Under the pieces are notes generated by a model. That model had not been told where the DNA came from. It ran no database searches and was given only the letters and a program-made list of their open reading frames with translations. The position numbers and the translations under genes were made by a program. From positions 1 through 64,000 of the forward strand of contig NZ_JAMBNQ010000013.1 in assembly GCF_023715155.1 (NCBI RefSeq): a stretch of 64,000 nt of DNA, in the 5' to 3' direction. The stretch's first letter is position 1, and every line of letters begins with the position of its first letter. Below are positions 17,231 to 26,205 of this stretch, one piece after another. This DNA comes from Neobacillus mesonae. GTDB lineage: Bacteria > Bacillota > Bacilli > Bacillales > Cytobacillaceae.

Positions 17231-17682
17231 TGTGTTTTTACGCAGACATTTTTCGGCCTATACTTCATGTCATAATGAGTAAAACGGCAAGTTTTATGCC
17301 GCACCAGCATATTTAAAACAACCGTTGGAAACCGCCAATTCTATTAGTTACCCGCGAAGCTTATGAATTTATTCATTCCCTTTAACCTGCTATATGCTGA
17401 TGAAAATATCCAGGAAGAAATCCCATTTGACGTGGCCTTAATTGGGGTGTTTTTTCTTGAACTGGGGGTGGCAGCCGCCTGAAGACTTGCTGCAGTGTAG
17501 GGGGGCTAACCACAGAATGTCATAAACTAATGAAACGTTTATTTGAATGGCAAAACTTGTAACTCTAAAGAGGGTGGAATCATTCTAAGATGTACAGCTG
17601 GTACATATATACAACATGATCATGATAAAAAGAAACCGAATAAACACAAAGTAATTTTTGTGTTTGTAAAAGGTCATTTAAT
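17231..17682. other. Intergenic stretch, no gene supported
   Basis: About 450 bp between the REP-like repeat and the terminator of the surface-protein gene. A 39-codon open frame at 17363-17482 lacks a ribosome binding site. AAACGTTTATTTGAATGGCAAA at 17533 resembles, in one half, the composite repeat of 46-48.7 kb. Confidence 0.3.
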
Positions 17683-17713
17683 AAAAAATGAGAAGCAATA
17701 GAATTGCTCCTCA
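17683..17713 (-). terminator. Terminator of the surface-protein gene
   Basis: On the minus strand GAGGAGCAAT and ATTGCTTCTC form the stem, followed by ATTTTTTATT. Confidence 0.7.
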
Positions 17714-17736
17714 AATCATTTTTCGTGTTTAGAGTT

Positions 17737-20394
17737 CTAATTTATCTTTTTATATACATATTCCACAGGATAATCAGAGAATCGTTGTCTCCACTTATCG
17801 ATGACAGGATGTATCTTATTCTGATAATCTTCGTCATTTGTATATTGCTTCACTTTTTCTCCGTCATTTATGATAGATCCTACATAATAATGACCGAATG
17901 GATCAATAACGATGATTCCTTCCTTTAAAGTATATAAACCTCTTACTCCACCCTCGATGGCAACACTATCTTCTAGACCATATTTTGCACCAGCTTCTGT
18001 ATCAACAATTTGCATATTTGACACTAGTGCATCATAATCGCTGCCTAGCAATTTCTTAATATCAGAATCTACAGTAGTGTTTACTATTTTAAGGGATGAA
18101 AGTGTAGCTTTTTTAGTATTAGCTGCCGCAGAAGGATTTTTAAAATCCCCCGCCAGGGAAGTTCCAATCCCTCCAATTTCGCCGCAACCAGGGGTTTCTT
18201 CGATGTGAATATAGTCATCATGCAGGGTCATATCCAACTGACAACCTGTATCATATTCTGTATCTACCAACTTAGCTTTATTTCCATTAACAGCAGCCTT
18301 TCCATCAATTCCACTTGTATTAGCACCACTGTAAACTTCCATCGAGACGTCCAGTACACCTTCATTAAAATTTGTAATTCTCAGTGTCCCTGGACTGTAC
18401 TCTGAGGTTCGCAGCCACTCACCAACCCAAGCATCTGTTGATCCTTTTGCCTTTTGTTCTTCCTGTATCTGTTTGAAATTTTTAATTGCCACAGGTATTT
18501 TTAGCTGATATTCCTTATCTTTAACCTTTTGGGTTAAAGTAATTGCTGCTTTTTCTTCAGAAGGAAGCTCTTCAGCTTTAACCTGTAAACCATCTTTTGT
18601 CTTTTTAACTTGAACTATTCCCTTTGGAGTAACAGAAACCTTTACCTTTTCCATATCTGTTGCTTTATTATCATCCGTCATGCTAAGTAAATCGTGTTGA
18701 ACAGACTCAATTTTAACCTCTTTTGATGCTCCGCTATTTATTTCAATTTGTTTTACTGGTGCAAATCCGGTTATGGATTGACAGTTGTTTAATGTGACAC
18801 CTAGACCAATAGAATGCTCCTTAATTAACAGTTCAGCAAGTGTTGTTTTAGGCGTGTTAACGACCAGTGAGGCTTGAGCAAATGCTCCGTAGTCAATCTT
18901 ACCGCATGCAAAAGAACCACCTTTTGTATTCGTACCAACAGCCCCTTCACCAGTTATCTTGGCACCGGCATATCCTTCAACACCAACACCGACCACACCA
19001 AATGCTGTTGCAAGTAAATCTACAGAAGGTCCAAATTTCCCTTCTGCTTTCCCTCTTCCTTGGATACCAATATCCATGTCATTTTTAATTTTTGAAATGT
19101 GGTCAATCTCACCATTTTCATAAAGAACACCACTTGTCTCTTCTTTTTCGATAGTAACGAGCAGTTCTGGTCCGCCTTCAGCTGTAACCTCAACTCGTAA
19201 CATGAGGTCTCCTCTGATTACTAAACCAGGAGCGGCAGTAACAGGAATCGCAATGGTTCCAAGCTTTACTTTCTTAGAAAAATTTTTGATTTCTTTTTTT
19301 CCGTTGCTTAATTCTTTGCCCATCCGTTTGAACTTTACATTTGTATCAACCTTCATTTTTGACGTTAGTCCTAATCGATCGATTTTCATCAATCCAGCTT
19401 TGAAATCAGGAGTCACTTTTGGCGAAAATAGATGCATTGTTCCATCTATACCAAGTTTGTATTTTTTATTCAAAACGAAATTGTCAAACTTTACCTTTAA
19501 ACCTTTATCTAACCTTACTTTAATACCTGGGTCCATTTCTTTGAACTCCGCTTTATTTCCTTTTGAAATGGTTTCAGAGGCAACAACTTGTACAGGTTGA
19601 ATGGAAGCAAGAGATTCAACTGTAACACCTTCAATTCCTTCTGCAAGTGTAAAATTATCGCTTGTAATAGGATAGGTTTTATATACATTTAATTCTTGAT
19701 AAAGTTCGGCAAATTCAGGTTCTCCTACTGATACAGTATAATGGTTAAAATTCTTTTCAACCTTTTTAATCTTCAACGCTTGACCTTCTGGGTACTCTGC
19801 AGTCGGTACGATGATAATATCATTTTTGGCCAATGGACCCTTAACCGCATCTTTATCAATTTTCAGAGAACGATCTCCCAAAATTTCAACCTGCTCTTTT
19901 TTCAGAGTTTTTATCTTCGGATTGAGAACGGCCTTTTCGACTTCATCCCGAATCGTTACAAACTCCATTTTGTAATGGCGGCTTACATTTTGCCCTGATG
20001 TGTACTTAATATCTTTCTTCATATTTAGTTCAAATTTGGTGCCTTTTTTATATCCACCAGCAGGCGGATGAATAAGAATGGTCGTTCCATCATTTGTTAA
20101 TTGAATATTGATATCTACCTTTTGCTTTTTATCGTCCAAAATATAAATATTTTCCTTGGTTAAACTCTTTTCGTCTAAGGCTTCTCCGAACGAATACTCC
20201 CAGACTTTATCTACTGGTATATCTGTTCGCACATCCACCATTTCATTTTGATTGACCGTTCTCTTTTCTGTTTTAACATCTGTTACCAGAGCAGAACTAG
20301 TAGCAGCTTTTCCTTTATTTATGTGACTATAAATAAAGAATCCAGCACCTCCTAATACCAATAAGGTTAGTAGTGCAATCAAATACTTCTTCAT
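17737..20394 (-). CDS. Membrane-anchored surface protein with SbsA-type Ig-like domain
   Basis: A large exported protein of 885 residues from the ATG at 20394, which has AAGGGG upstream; a longer in-frame start gives 50 extra residues of non-signal sequence. It begins MKKYLIALLTLLVLGGAGFF, an uncleaved anchor or signal. Residues about 45-140 read like an SbsA/Big_5 Ig-like domain (VDVRTDIPVDKVWEYSFGEAL ... ILIHPPAGGYKKGTKFELN). The middle is strand-rich, and WVGEWLRTSEYSPGTLRITNF starts a lipocalin-like C-terminal part. It is monocistronic. Function is not known; a cell-wall-associated role is inferred. Confidence 0.7.
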   Translation of the reverse strand: MKKYLIALLTLLVLGGAGFFIYSHINKGKAATSSALVTDVKTEKRTVNQNEMVDVRTDIPVDKVWEYSFGEALDEKSLTKENIYILDDKKQKVDINIQLTNDGTTILIHPPAGGYKKGTKFELNMKKDIKYTSGQNVSRHYKMEFVTIRDEVEKAVLNPKIKTLKKEQVEILGDRSLKIDKDAVKGPLAKNDIIIVPTAEYPEGQALKIKKVEKNFNHYTVSVGEPEFAELYQELNVYKTYPITSDNFTLAEGIEGVTVESLASIQPVQVVASETISKGNKAEFKEMDPGIKVRLDKGLKVKFDNFVLNKKYKLGIDGTMHLFSPKVTPDFKAGLMKIDRLGLTSKMKVDTNVKFKRMGKELSNGKKEIKNFSKKVKLGTIAIPVTAAPGLVIRGDLMLRVEVTAEGGPELLVTIEKEETSGVLYENGEIDHISKIKNDMDIGIQGRGKAEGKFGPSVDLLATAFGVVGVGVEGYAGAKITGEGAVGTNTKGGSFACGKIDYGAFAQASLVVNTPKTTLAELLIKEHSIGLGVTLNNCQSITGFAPVKQIEINSGASKEVKIESVQHDLLSMTDDNKATDMEKVKVSVTPKGIVQVKKTKDGLQVKAEELPSEEKAAITLTQKVKDKEYQLKIPVAIKNFKQIQEEQKAKGSTDAWVGEWLRTSEYSPGTLRITNFNEGVLDVSMEVYSGANTSGIDGKAAVNGNKAKLVDTEYDTGCQLDMTLHDDYIHIEETPGCGEIGGIGTSLAGDFKNPSAAANTKKATLSSLKIVNTTVDSDIKKLLGSDYDALVSNMQIVDTEAGAKYGLEDSVAIEGGVRGLYTLKEGIIVIDPFGHYYVGSIINDGEKVKQYTNDEDYQNKIHPVIDKWRQRFSDYPVEYVYKKIN

Positions 20395-21258
20395 CTCCCG
20401 ATCCCCTTCATTTCTCTCTCTATGTTTTGACAATTGAAAATTATACCTATTAATTAACCTTTTGTGTATAATAAAACACTTGAAATCGAAAAAATTAGGT
20501 ATATGGGGATATTGTGGGAAATACTGGGGATTTAGAGCGAGCAATCAAACTATTGATTGTTTAAAAGAAGTTTTAAAACATAATAGGATGGAAATTTCTG
20601 AGTGAAGTCAAAATAATAGACAACCTAAACAACAACAAATTGCTGGTTTACATGGGAAGATTTGCAGTAGAGTTCATTTCGTGCGAAATAAATCATTTTC
20701 TGGGGAATAAAGTACTTTTTTATGGAAAAATGAAAGCTAAAACTGACAAAATATTTATGGTGAGATGCTTAAAAGGATTGATTTAAGTAGGTTTTATAAA
20801 GGATTCAAATGAACGTTTGTTTGGTAAACCTAGAAGCAGAAATTTGTAAGCAAAAGAATGATAACCGCAAAACCACTACCACCCGAACGGCAGCGGTTGT
20901 ATGAGGAGTGTTAACTGCACTTCTCTTTTTTTATGCCGCGGGCAGTGTACCTTGTGCAGTAAATCTGCACTGAATGAGTTAAAGGCCGGAGTATGTTTCG
21001 ATAAACAATGCAATCGAATTACAGCAGACTCGTTTTCTAGAGTCAAAGTCTTCCACTAAAATGCTGATGAAGTTTGTGAAGACTATTCTAGTGCAACGCA
21101 GTATCGTGGCGTCTGAAGAAGATGCGAATAATTGAGAGGTTCTCAGCCGGATAGGCAGATCCCATGAAAGTCGTGAAAGGATAGCCTGTTCTTATCTTAG
21201 AATTATAGACTTTATTCCTGTGCTTTCTCTAAGTACTAGATAAATACAGGAGAATAAC
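20395..21258. other. Long intergenic region without a supported gene
   Basis: The gap contains AT-rich DNA, a terminator-like hairpin at 20901, and a more GC-rich segment around 20990-21200. That segment shows only interrupted frames on both strands and may be a decayed gene. No RNA gene or riboswitch is recognised. Confidence 0.4.
20901..20932 (+). terminator. Terminator-like hairpin, family copy 2
   Basis: GAGGAGTG and CACTTCTC flank a TTAACTG loop, followed by seven T. It has the same design as the hairpins at 9966 and 40381 but does not follow a plus-strand gene here. Confidence 0.55.
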
Positions 21259-21274
21259 ATGGTACCGGTTACAT
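21259..21274. promoter_or_regulatory. Distal operator for the LacI regulator at 21677
   Basis: ATGGTACCGGTTACAT matches the ideal palindrome ATGTAACCGGTTACAT at 14 of 16 positions. It lies 349 bp from a second copy at 21608, suggesting a repression loop. Confidence 0.5.
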
Positions 21275-21398
21275 CACTTTATTCAATGAAACATTTCTAA
21301 GATAACATTTTAGACCAATATTTGCCAAAAAAAATAAAGCGAGTTCCTTTTATGAACGGAAGATTAAATTTAATTTTGGGAATTTTTTAAAAATAATG

Positions 21399-21427
21399 TT
21401 GACAAATATAAAACAATGCGGGAAAAT
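21399..21427 (+). promoter_or_regulatory. Possible sigma-A promoter
   Basis: TTGACA (21399-21404), 17 bp, then GAAAAT (21422-21427; four of six matches to TATAAT). It sits between the two candidate operators and would give a leader of about 240 nt. Confidence 0.35.
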
Positions 21428-21607
21428 ATTACCTAATTAATATATCAATTAGGAATATTCAGTTAAATTGTCGAAAACATACTTATAATGACCTATGTAA
21501 CTGATTTCAGATTATAAAGTGTGTTTATAAGTAAGAATACAATTGTAGGTTTTACGTTTCACTTTATTTTTAGTGGCTTTTAAATTGAAAATTTTTTTTA
21601 GGATGGT

Positions 21608-21623
21608 ATGTAACCGGTATCCT
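21608..21623. promoter_or_regulatory. Proximal operator for the LacI regulator
   Basis: ATGTAACCGGTATCCT shares 13 of 16 positions with ATGTAACCGGTTACAT and has a central CG as in LacI-family sites. It lies 53 bp before the regulator start codon. Confidence 0.5.
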
Positions 21624-21676
21624 ACACTTGGTATTTTGGGGATTATCCATAAGAAATTAATAACGTAGGTGAAAAA

Positions 21677-22687
21677 ATGAGTGCAACAATTAGAGATGTA
21701 GCAAAATTAGCCGGAGTTTCTGTCGCCAGTGTTTCAAGAGTATTAAATTCCAAAGGTTATATTAGTACGGAAACAAAGGACAAAGTTGAAGAAGCTATCA
21801 AATTATTAAAGTATGAACCGAATCAGGTTGCTAGAAGTTTAACAGTAAAGAAAACCAAAACAATTGCTTTATTTGTTCCAGATATAACAAATCCCTTTTT
21901 CTCAACTTTAGCAAAAGGCGTTGAGGAACAAGCTAATTCTAAAGGCTTTACCTTGATTCTTTGTAATTATGATGAATCAGGCGGGGAGAAGAATTCTCAT
22001 ATTGATTTAATAAAACAGAAGTATGTTGATGGAATTATTTTTGCTGCGGGTAAGCTCAACCCAAGAGACGCAGTAAAAATTAAGCATTCTAAAATTCCAT
22101 TGGTTGCTCTAGACCGAATTCCTGATATGGAAACTGAGTGCGTCATTTTCGTCGATAACTATAAAGGTGCAAAAATGGCAGTTGAGCATTTACTGGATAT
22201 GGGGTGTAAAAAGATTGGCCACATATATGGACCACAGGAAATTAGTACCGCACGAGATCGTTTGTTGGCCTATGAAGATGTTATGAGGGACTCCCCTTTG
22301 TATTCACCTAGTTTAATGACTTCAGGGGATTTTACAATTGAAAGCGGGATTGAAGCAACGAAAACATTGCTTGAAAGACATCCTGATTTGGATGGAATTT
22401 TTGCAGGAAACGATATGATGGCCATTGGAGCTCTAAAGGCTTTGCACCGCAGAGGAATAAAAGTACCAGAACAAATTGCAGTTTGCGGGTTTGATGGAAT
22501 AAGCCTTACAGAGGTTACAAATCCAGAATTAACTACAGTTGCACAACCAACCTATGAAATAGGTAAATTAGCGGCAGAAAGTTTAATTAAATTTATTTCA
22601 GATTTATATTTTAACGAAAAAATTATCAAATTAGATGCATCATTGGTAATCCGTGAATCTACAAAGAAAATCGGAGTGAAATTATGA
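21677..22687 (+). CDS. LacI-family transcriptional regulator
   Basis: A 336-residue LacI/GalR regulator. The helix-turn-helix is IRDVAKLAGVSVASVSRVLN (residues 4-23), the hinge is near NQVARSLTVKKT, and the effector domain reads DITNPFFSTLAKGVEEQ and GFDGISLTEVTNPELTTVAQP, resembling ribose-type regulators. It is the first gene of a tightly packed ten-gene operon; its stop overlaps the kinase start. The two ATGTAACCGG sites upstream suggest autoregulation of the whole operon. Confidence 0.92.
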   Translation: MSATIRDVAKLAGVSVASVSRVLNSKGYISTETKDKVEEAIKLLKYEPNQVARSLTVKKTKTIALFVPDITNPFFSTLAKGVEEQANSKGFTLILCNYDESGGEKNSHIDLIKQKYVDGIIFAAGKLNPRDAVKIKHSKIPLVALDRIPDMETECVIFVDNYKGAKMAVEHLLDMGCKKIGHIYGPQEISTARDRLLAYEDVMRDSPLYSPSLMTSGDFTIESGIEATKTLLERHPDLDGIFAGNDMMAIGALKALHRRGIKVPEQIAVCGFDGISLTEVTNPELTTVAQPTYEIGKLAAESLIKFISDLYFNEKIIKLDASLVIRESTKKIGVKL

Positions 22688-23634
22688 GACCTAAAATAAC
22701 GGTTATTGGCAGTTTAAATATGGACTTAGTTGTAAAGACCATTAAGTTTCCGGATGATGGGGAAACAATTTTGGGAGAAAATGTGGAGTATTTTTCAGGA
22801 GGTAAGGGGGCGAACCAGGCTGTTGCGGCATCGAGGCTTGGAGCAGACGTTTCAATGATTGGTGCTGTAGGGGATGATGTTTATGGCAATAAACTAAAGG
22901 AATCTTTAAATAAGGACAAAATTGATACATCCTCAGTTAAATCTGCTAGCGGAGAAACCAGCGGCTTGGCTTTTATATTTGTATCTAAAACTGAAAATCG
23001 AATAGTAGTAGTTCCTGGAGCAAATTTCAATTGCACCAAAGATGATATTGATTTACATCAAGATAAAATACGCGATTCAGATATTGTTTTATTGCAAATG
23101 GAAATTCCGTTGGAGACGGTATCCTATGCAGCGTCTATAGCGAAGAAGTTTAATAAAACTGTCATTTTAAATCCTGCCCCAGCCCAAAAGCTGCCTGATG
23201 ATTTATTGAAAAATGTCGATATTTTAACACCTAACGAAACGGAATTACAACTTCTAACAAACAATGAATCAAAGAATATCGATTTTAATGATCAAATGGA
23301 TCTTCTTCTTAGGAAGGGAGTAAAATATGTTATTACCACTGTTGGTGCTAAGGGGGTTTTATATAAGTCATATCAGCAGGAGATGAGAGCATTACCAGGG
23401 TTTGATGTACCGGTGGTAGATACTACAGGTGCTGGAGATAGTTTTAATGGTGGATTAGCATATGCTTTGGGAAAAGGGGTGGAATTTACTGAGGCTATTT
23501 TATTTGCCAATAAAGTTGCAGCCTTATCTGTTTGTAAAGCCGGCGGGCAGCCAGGTATGCCTACGCTGGATGAGGTAAAAGAATTTGATAGTAAGCTAGA
23601 AAAATTATTAAACAAGGAGGATATAAAATTATGA
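22684..23634 (+). CDS. Ribokinase-like PfkB kinase
   Basis: A 316-residue PfkB-family carbohydrate kinase close to ribokinase. The first signature is FSGGKGANQAVAASRLGADV (about residues 38-57) and the second is DTTGAGDSFNGGLA (about 243-256), containing the catalytic Asp in GAGD. NPAP and NETE motifs lie between. It overlaps the regulator by 4 bp. It presumably phosphorylates a pentose-like sugar or nucleoside brought in by the ABC system of this operon. Confidence 0.9.
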   Translation: MRPKITVIGSLNMDLVVKTIKFPDDGETILGENVEYFSGGKGANQAVAASRLGADVSMIGAVGDDVYGNKLKESLNKDKIDTSSVKSASGETSGLAFIFVSKTENRIVVVPGANFNCTKDDIDLHQDKIRDSDIVLLQMEIPLETVSYAASIAKKFNKTVILNPAPAQKLPDDLLKNVDILTPNETELQLLTNNESKNIDFNDQMDLLLRKGVKYVITTVGAKGVLYKSYQQEMRALPGFDVPVVDTTGAGDSFNGGLAYALGKGVEFTEAILFANKVAALSVCKAGGQPGMPTLDEVKEFDSKLEKLLNKEDIKL

Positions 23635-24371
23635 AAATACTTTTTATTGGAGAATCCTGGGTCATTCATATGATACATACGAAGGGATATGACAGCTTTA
23701 CTTCAACAAAATATGAGGAAGGTGCATCATATTTATTAAATTGTTTAAAAGAAGCCGGTGTCAGTGTTGACTATATGCCTTCCCATGAAGTGCAAATCCG
23801 CTTTCCTAAATCAGTAGAAGAATTAAGCAAATATGATGCTGTTGTCCTAAGTGATATTGGAAGCAATACCTTCTTACTGCAAAACTCAACTTTTTATCAG
23901 ATGCAGGTGGTTCCAAATGCCTTAGAGTTAATTCGTGAATATGTGAATGAAGGCGGCGGATTATTAATGATTGGAGGCTATCTGTCCTTTATGGGGATTG
24001 AGGCAAAAGCTAATTATAAAAATACAGTTTTAGCTGAAGTGCTTCCTGTTGAAATGCTGGATACAGATGATCGGGTGGAGATTCCTCAAGGAGTGAATCC
24101 TGAAACTATTAAGGATCATCACATAACTATAGGTATAGATAAATGGCCTGTTTTCCTTGGCTATAACAAATTTAAGGCTAAGGAAAATAGCGAAGTCTTA
24201 GTTAAGGTTCAAAATGATCCTTTTATTGTTGTAGGAGGTTATGGCGAGGGAAAGACGGCATGTTTTGCAAGTGACTGTGCTCCTCATTGGGGAACCATGG
24301 ATTTTGTGAATTGGGAACTTTATCAAACTGTTTGGGTTCGTATTTTAGAATCTATCGCTACTAACCGATAG
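23631..24371 (+). CDS. GATase1-like protein lacking the nucleophile Cys
   Basis: A 246-residue protein with the class I glutamine-amidotransferase-like fold (COG5426-type): MKILFIGESWVIHMIHTKG, a central GGGLLMIGGYLSFMG and a late GGYGEGKTACFASDCAPHWG. At the nucleophile elbow, where amidotransferases have G-x-C-x-G, this protein has GGYLSFMG with no Cys. It is therefore unlikely to hydrolyse glutamine and may bind a sugar or act as a subunit. It overlaps the kinase gene by 4 bp with a strong AAGGAGG. Function is unknown. Confidence 0.65.
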   Translation: MKILFIGESWVIHMIHTKGYDSFTSTKYEEGASYLLNCLKEAGVSVDYMPSHEVQIRFPKSVEELSKYDAVVLSDIGSNTFLLQNSTFYQMQVVPNALELIREYVNEGGGLLMIGGYLSFMGIEAKANYKNTVLAEVLPVEMLDTDDRVEIPQGVNPETIKDHHITIGIDKWPVFLGYNKFKAKENSEVLVKVQNDPFIVVGGYGEGKTACFASDCAPHWGTMDFVNWELYQTVWVRILESIATNR

Positions 24372-24402
24372 TATACAATTTTAAGAGAAATAGGTGGGAC
24401 AT

Positions 24403-25263
24403 ATGTCAGATAAAATTTTTCCTAAAAAACCTAATTATATTAAAGAAATATTTAAGGAAGATTGTGCAGTGATTGGAATGATTCATCTTAGACCTTTGCC
24501 AGGCGCCCCTCATTTTAAAGGCGGTAATTTAGACGAGGTGTATGATTGGGCCGTCAGAGATGTAACCGCACTTGAGGAAGGCGGAATCGATGGGGTCATC
24601 ATTGAAAATGCATGGGATCTTCCTTTTTCTAAACCTGAAGATATTGGATTTGAAACAGTAGCGGCGATGACCTCTGTTGCAAATAGACTGAAAAGCCAGA
24701 CAAATTTACCGATAGGAATCAATTGTTTAGCAAATGGAGCCATACAAGCATTAGCTGTTGCAAAAGCTGCTGACTTATCATTTGTACGGGTGAATCAATG
24801 GGTAAATGCGTATGTTGCTAACGAAGGGTTTGTTGAAGGAGCCTCTGCAAAGGCGGCTAGATATCGGTCCCAAATTAAAGGTGAAAATATAAAGATGTTC
24901 GTCGATGTCCATGTGAAGCATGGCAGTCATTCTATTATTGCTGATCGAAGTTTGGCTGATCAAACACATGACGCCATTTTCTTTGACGCAGATGTATTAA
25001 TTGCTACCGGAACACGGACCGGAAATGAAACAGAAATTTCTGAGGTACTAGGGATCAAAGAACATACAGAGCTGCCTGTTATAGTCGGCAGTGGAATGAA
25101 TGTTAATAATGCAGAAAAAATCCTTTCAGCTGCAGATGGCTGTATTATAGGGAGCTCTATAAAAGAAGAGGGAAAATGGTGGAATCCCGTATCAAAACAG
25201 GAAGTACTCAAATTTATGAAAGAGGTACAAACGGTTAGGGAAAGGGGGGTTAGGTTTGATTGA
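24403..25263 (+). CDS. BtpA/SgcQ-family protein
   Basis: A 286-residue TIM-barrel-like protein of the BtpA family, which includes E. coli SgcQ. It shows MIHLRPLPGAPHF, DGVIIENAWDLPF, GINCLANGAIQALAVA and a late LPVIVGSGMNVNNAEKIL, typical of a phosphate-binding half barrel. The ATG at 24403 is preferred since AGGTGG overlaps the GTG at 24394. The biochemical role of the family is not settled; in sugar operons it is thought to act on phosphorylated sugars. Here it lies between two kinases. Confidence 0.85.
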   Translation: MSDKIFPKKPNYIKEIFKEDCAVIGMIHLRPLPGAPHFKGGNLDEVYDWAVRDVTALEEGGIDGVIIENAWDLPFSKPEDIGFETVAAMTSVANRLKSQTNLPIGINCLANGAIQALAVAKAADLSFVRVNQWVNAYVANEGFVEGASAKAARYRSQIKGENIKMFVDVHVKHGSHSIIADRSLADQTHDAIFFDADVLIATGTRTGNETEISEVLGIKEHTELPVIVGSGMNVNNAEKILSAADGCIIGSSIKEEGKWWNPVSKQEVLKFMKEVQTVRERGVRFD

Positions 25264-26189
25264 GTAAGATTGATGCCATTTTATACGGAACAATTAATAT
25301 GGATTTAGTTGCCTATGTACCTCAATTTCCCGAGATAGGGGAGACTATCTCATCTCTTGAATTTCAAGAAATACCCGGGGGGAAGGCGGCAAATCAAGCT
25401 GTAACTGTGCAGAGATTAGGGAAACAGGTGGCTTTGGTCGGAAAAGTTGGTAGTGATTCCTATGCAGGTGTGTTGAAAGGGGTTTTAAGTAACGAAGGGA
25501 TTATGACAGATTATGTTTACTCTTCTCCCATAACTGCTACTGGTTCTTCCATTATTATAGTCGATGAAGCAGGGCAAAACTTTATCATTACAAATCAGAA
25601 TGCAAATAAAGAATTAACGAAGGAAGAGGTACGGTTATCTCTGAAGACGGCCAAACATGCATCTGCAGCACTCCTTCAATTAGAGATGCCCCTAGAAGTT
25701 GCAAGTTTTATCATAACCTCCTTAAAGGAGCTGAATATTCCTGTTTTCTTGAATTTAGCACCTGTTGTGCCGCTAGACCCCGAAATTAGAAGATTGGCAG
25801 ACTTTCTCATCATTAATGAGGTGGAAGCAGGACAGTTAACAGGTTCACATGTTTCAACTTTAGAGGATGGAAGATTTATTGTAAAAGAATTATTAGAACA
25901 GGGTCATGAACATGTCATTATCACAATGGGAAATAAAGGGGCCATAATCGGAGAGAACAATAGAATACAGCATGTACCATCCCCAAGTGTTCAATCTGTC
26001 GATACAACTGCTGCGGGTGACTGTTTTTGCGGGGCTCTTGTGACGTATTGGTTAGAAGAAAGAGATCTATTAAAGGCAGCAGAAAAGGCAGTTACAGCTG
26101 CATCGATATCTGTAACAAAAAAAGGGGCTCTGCCTTCACTTCCTTCTAAAAAGGAAGTAGAAGATTTTATAAAAAAATCAATGAGTTAG
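25260..26189 (+). CDS. Second PfkB-family kinase
   Basis: A 309-residue PfkB kinase, starting at a TTG that overlaps the preceding TGA. The first signature is PGGKAANQAVTVQRLGKQV near residue 38. The second reads DTTAAGDCFCGALVT near residue 245: the usual GAGD is AAGD, keeping the catalytic Asp but changing the anion-hole Gly. It differs clearly from the kinase at 22684, so the operon carries two kinases of distinct specificity. The substrate is unknown. Confidence 0.88.
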   Translation: MSKIDAILYGTINMDLVAYVPQFPEIGETISSLEFQEIPGGKAANQAVTVQRLGKQVALVGKVGSDSYAGVLKGVLSNEGIMTDYVYSSPITATGSSIIIVDEAGQNFIITNQNANKELTKEEVRLSLKTAKHASAALLQLEMPLEVASFIITSLKELNIPVFLNLAPVVPLDPEIRRLADFLIINEVEAGQLTGSHVSTLEDGRFIVKELLEQGHEHVIITMGNKGAIIGENNRIQHVPSPSVQSVDTTAAGDCFCGALVTYWLEERDLLKAAEKAVTAASISVTKKGALPSLPSKKEVEDFIKKSMS

Positions 26190-26205
26190 AAAGAGGAGGG
26201 TTTTT

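Noticed and set aside
17363..17482. 39-codon reading frame after the REP-like repeat
   Set aside because: It has no ribosome binding site and a neighbouring frame is equally open; at most a gene remnant.
19202..19600. 132-codon plus-strand frame opposite the surface-protein gene
   Set aside because: It is an antisense shadow with no ribosome binding site; the minus-strand protein has signal and domain evidence.
20990..21200. Riboswitch or decayed transposase in the GC-richer part of the gap
   Set aside because: I could not fit any known riboswitch core, and translated frames are interrupted with no recognisable motif.
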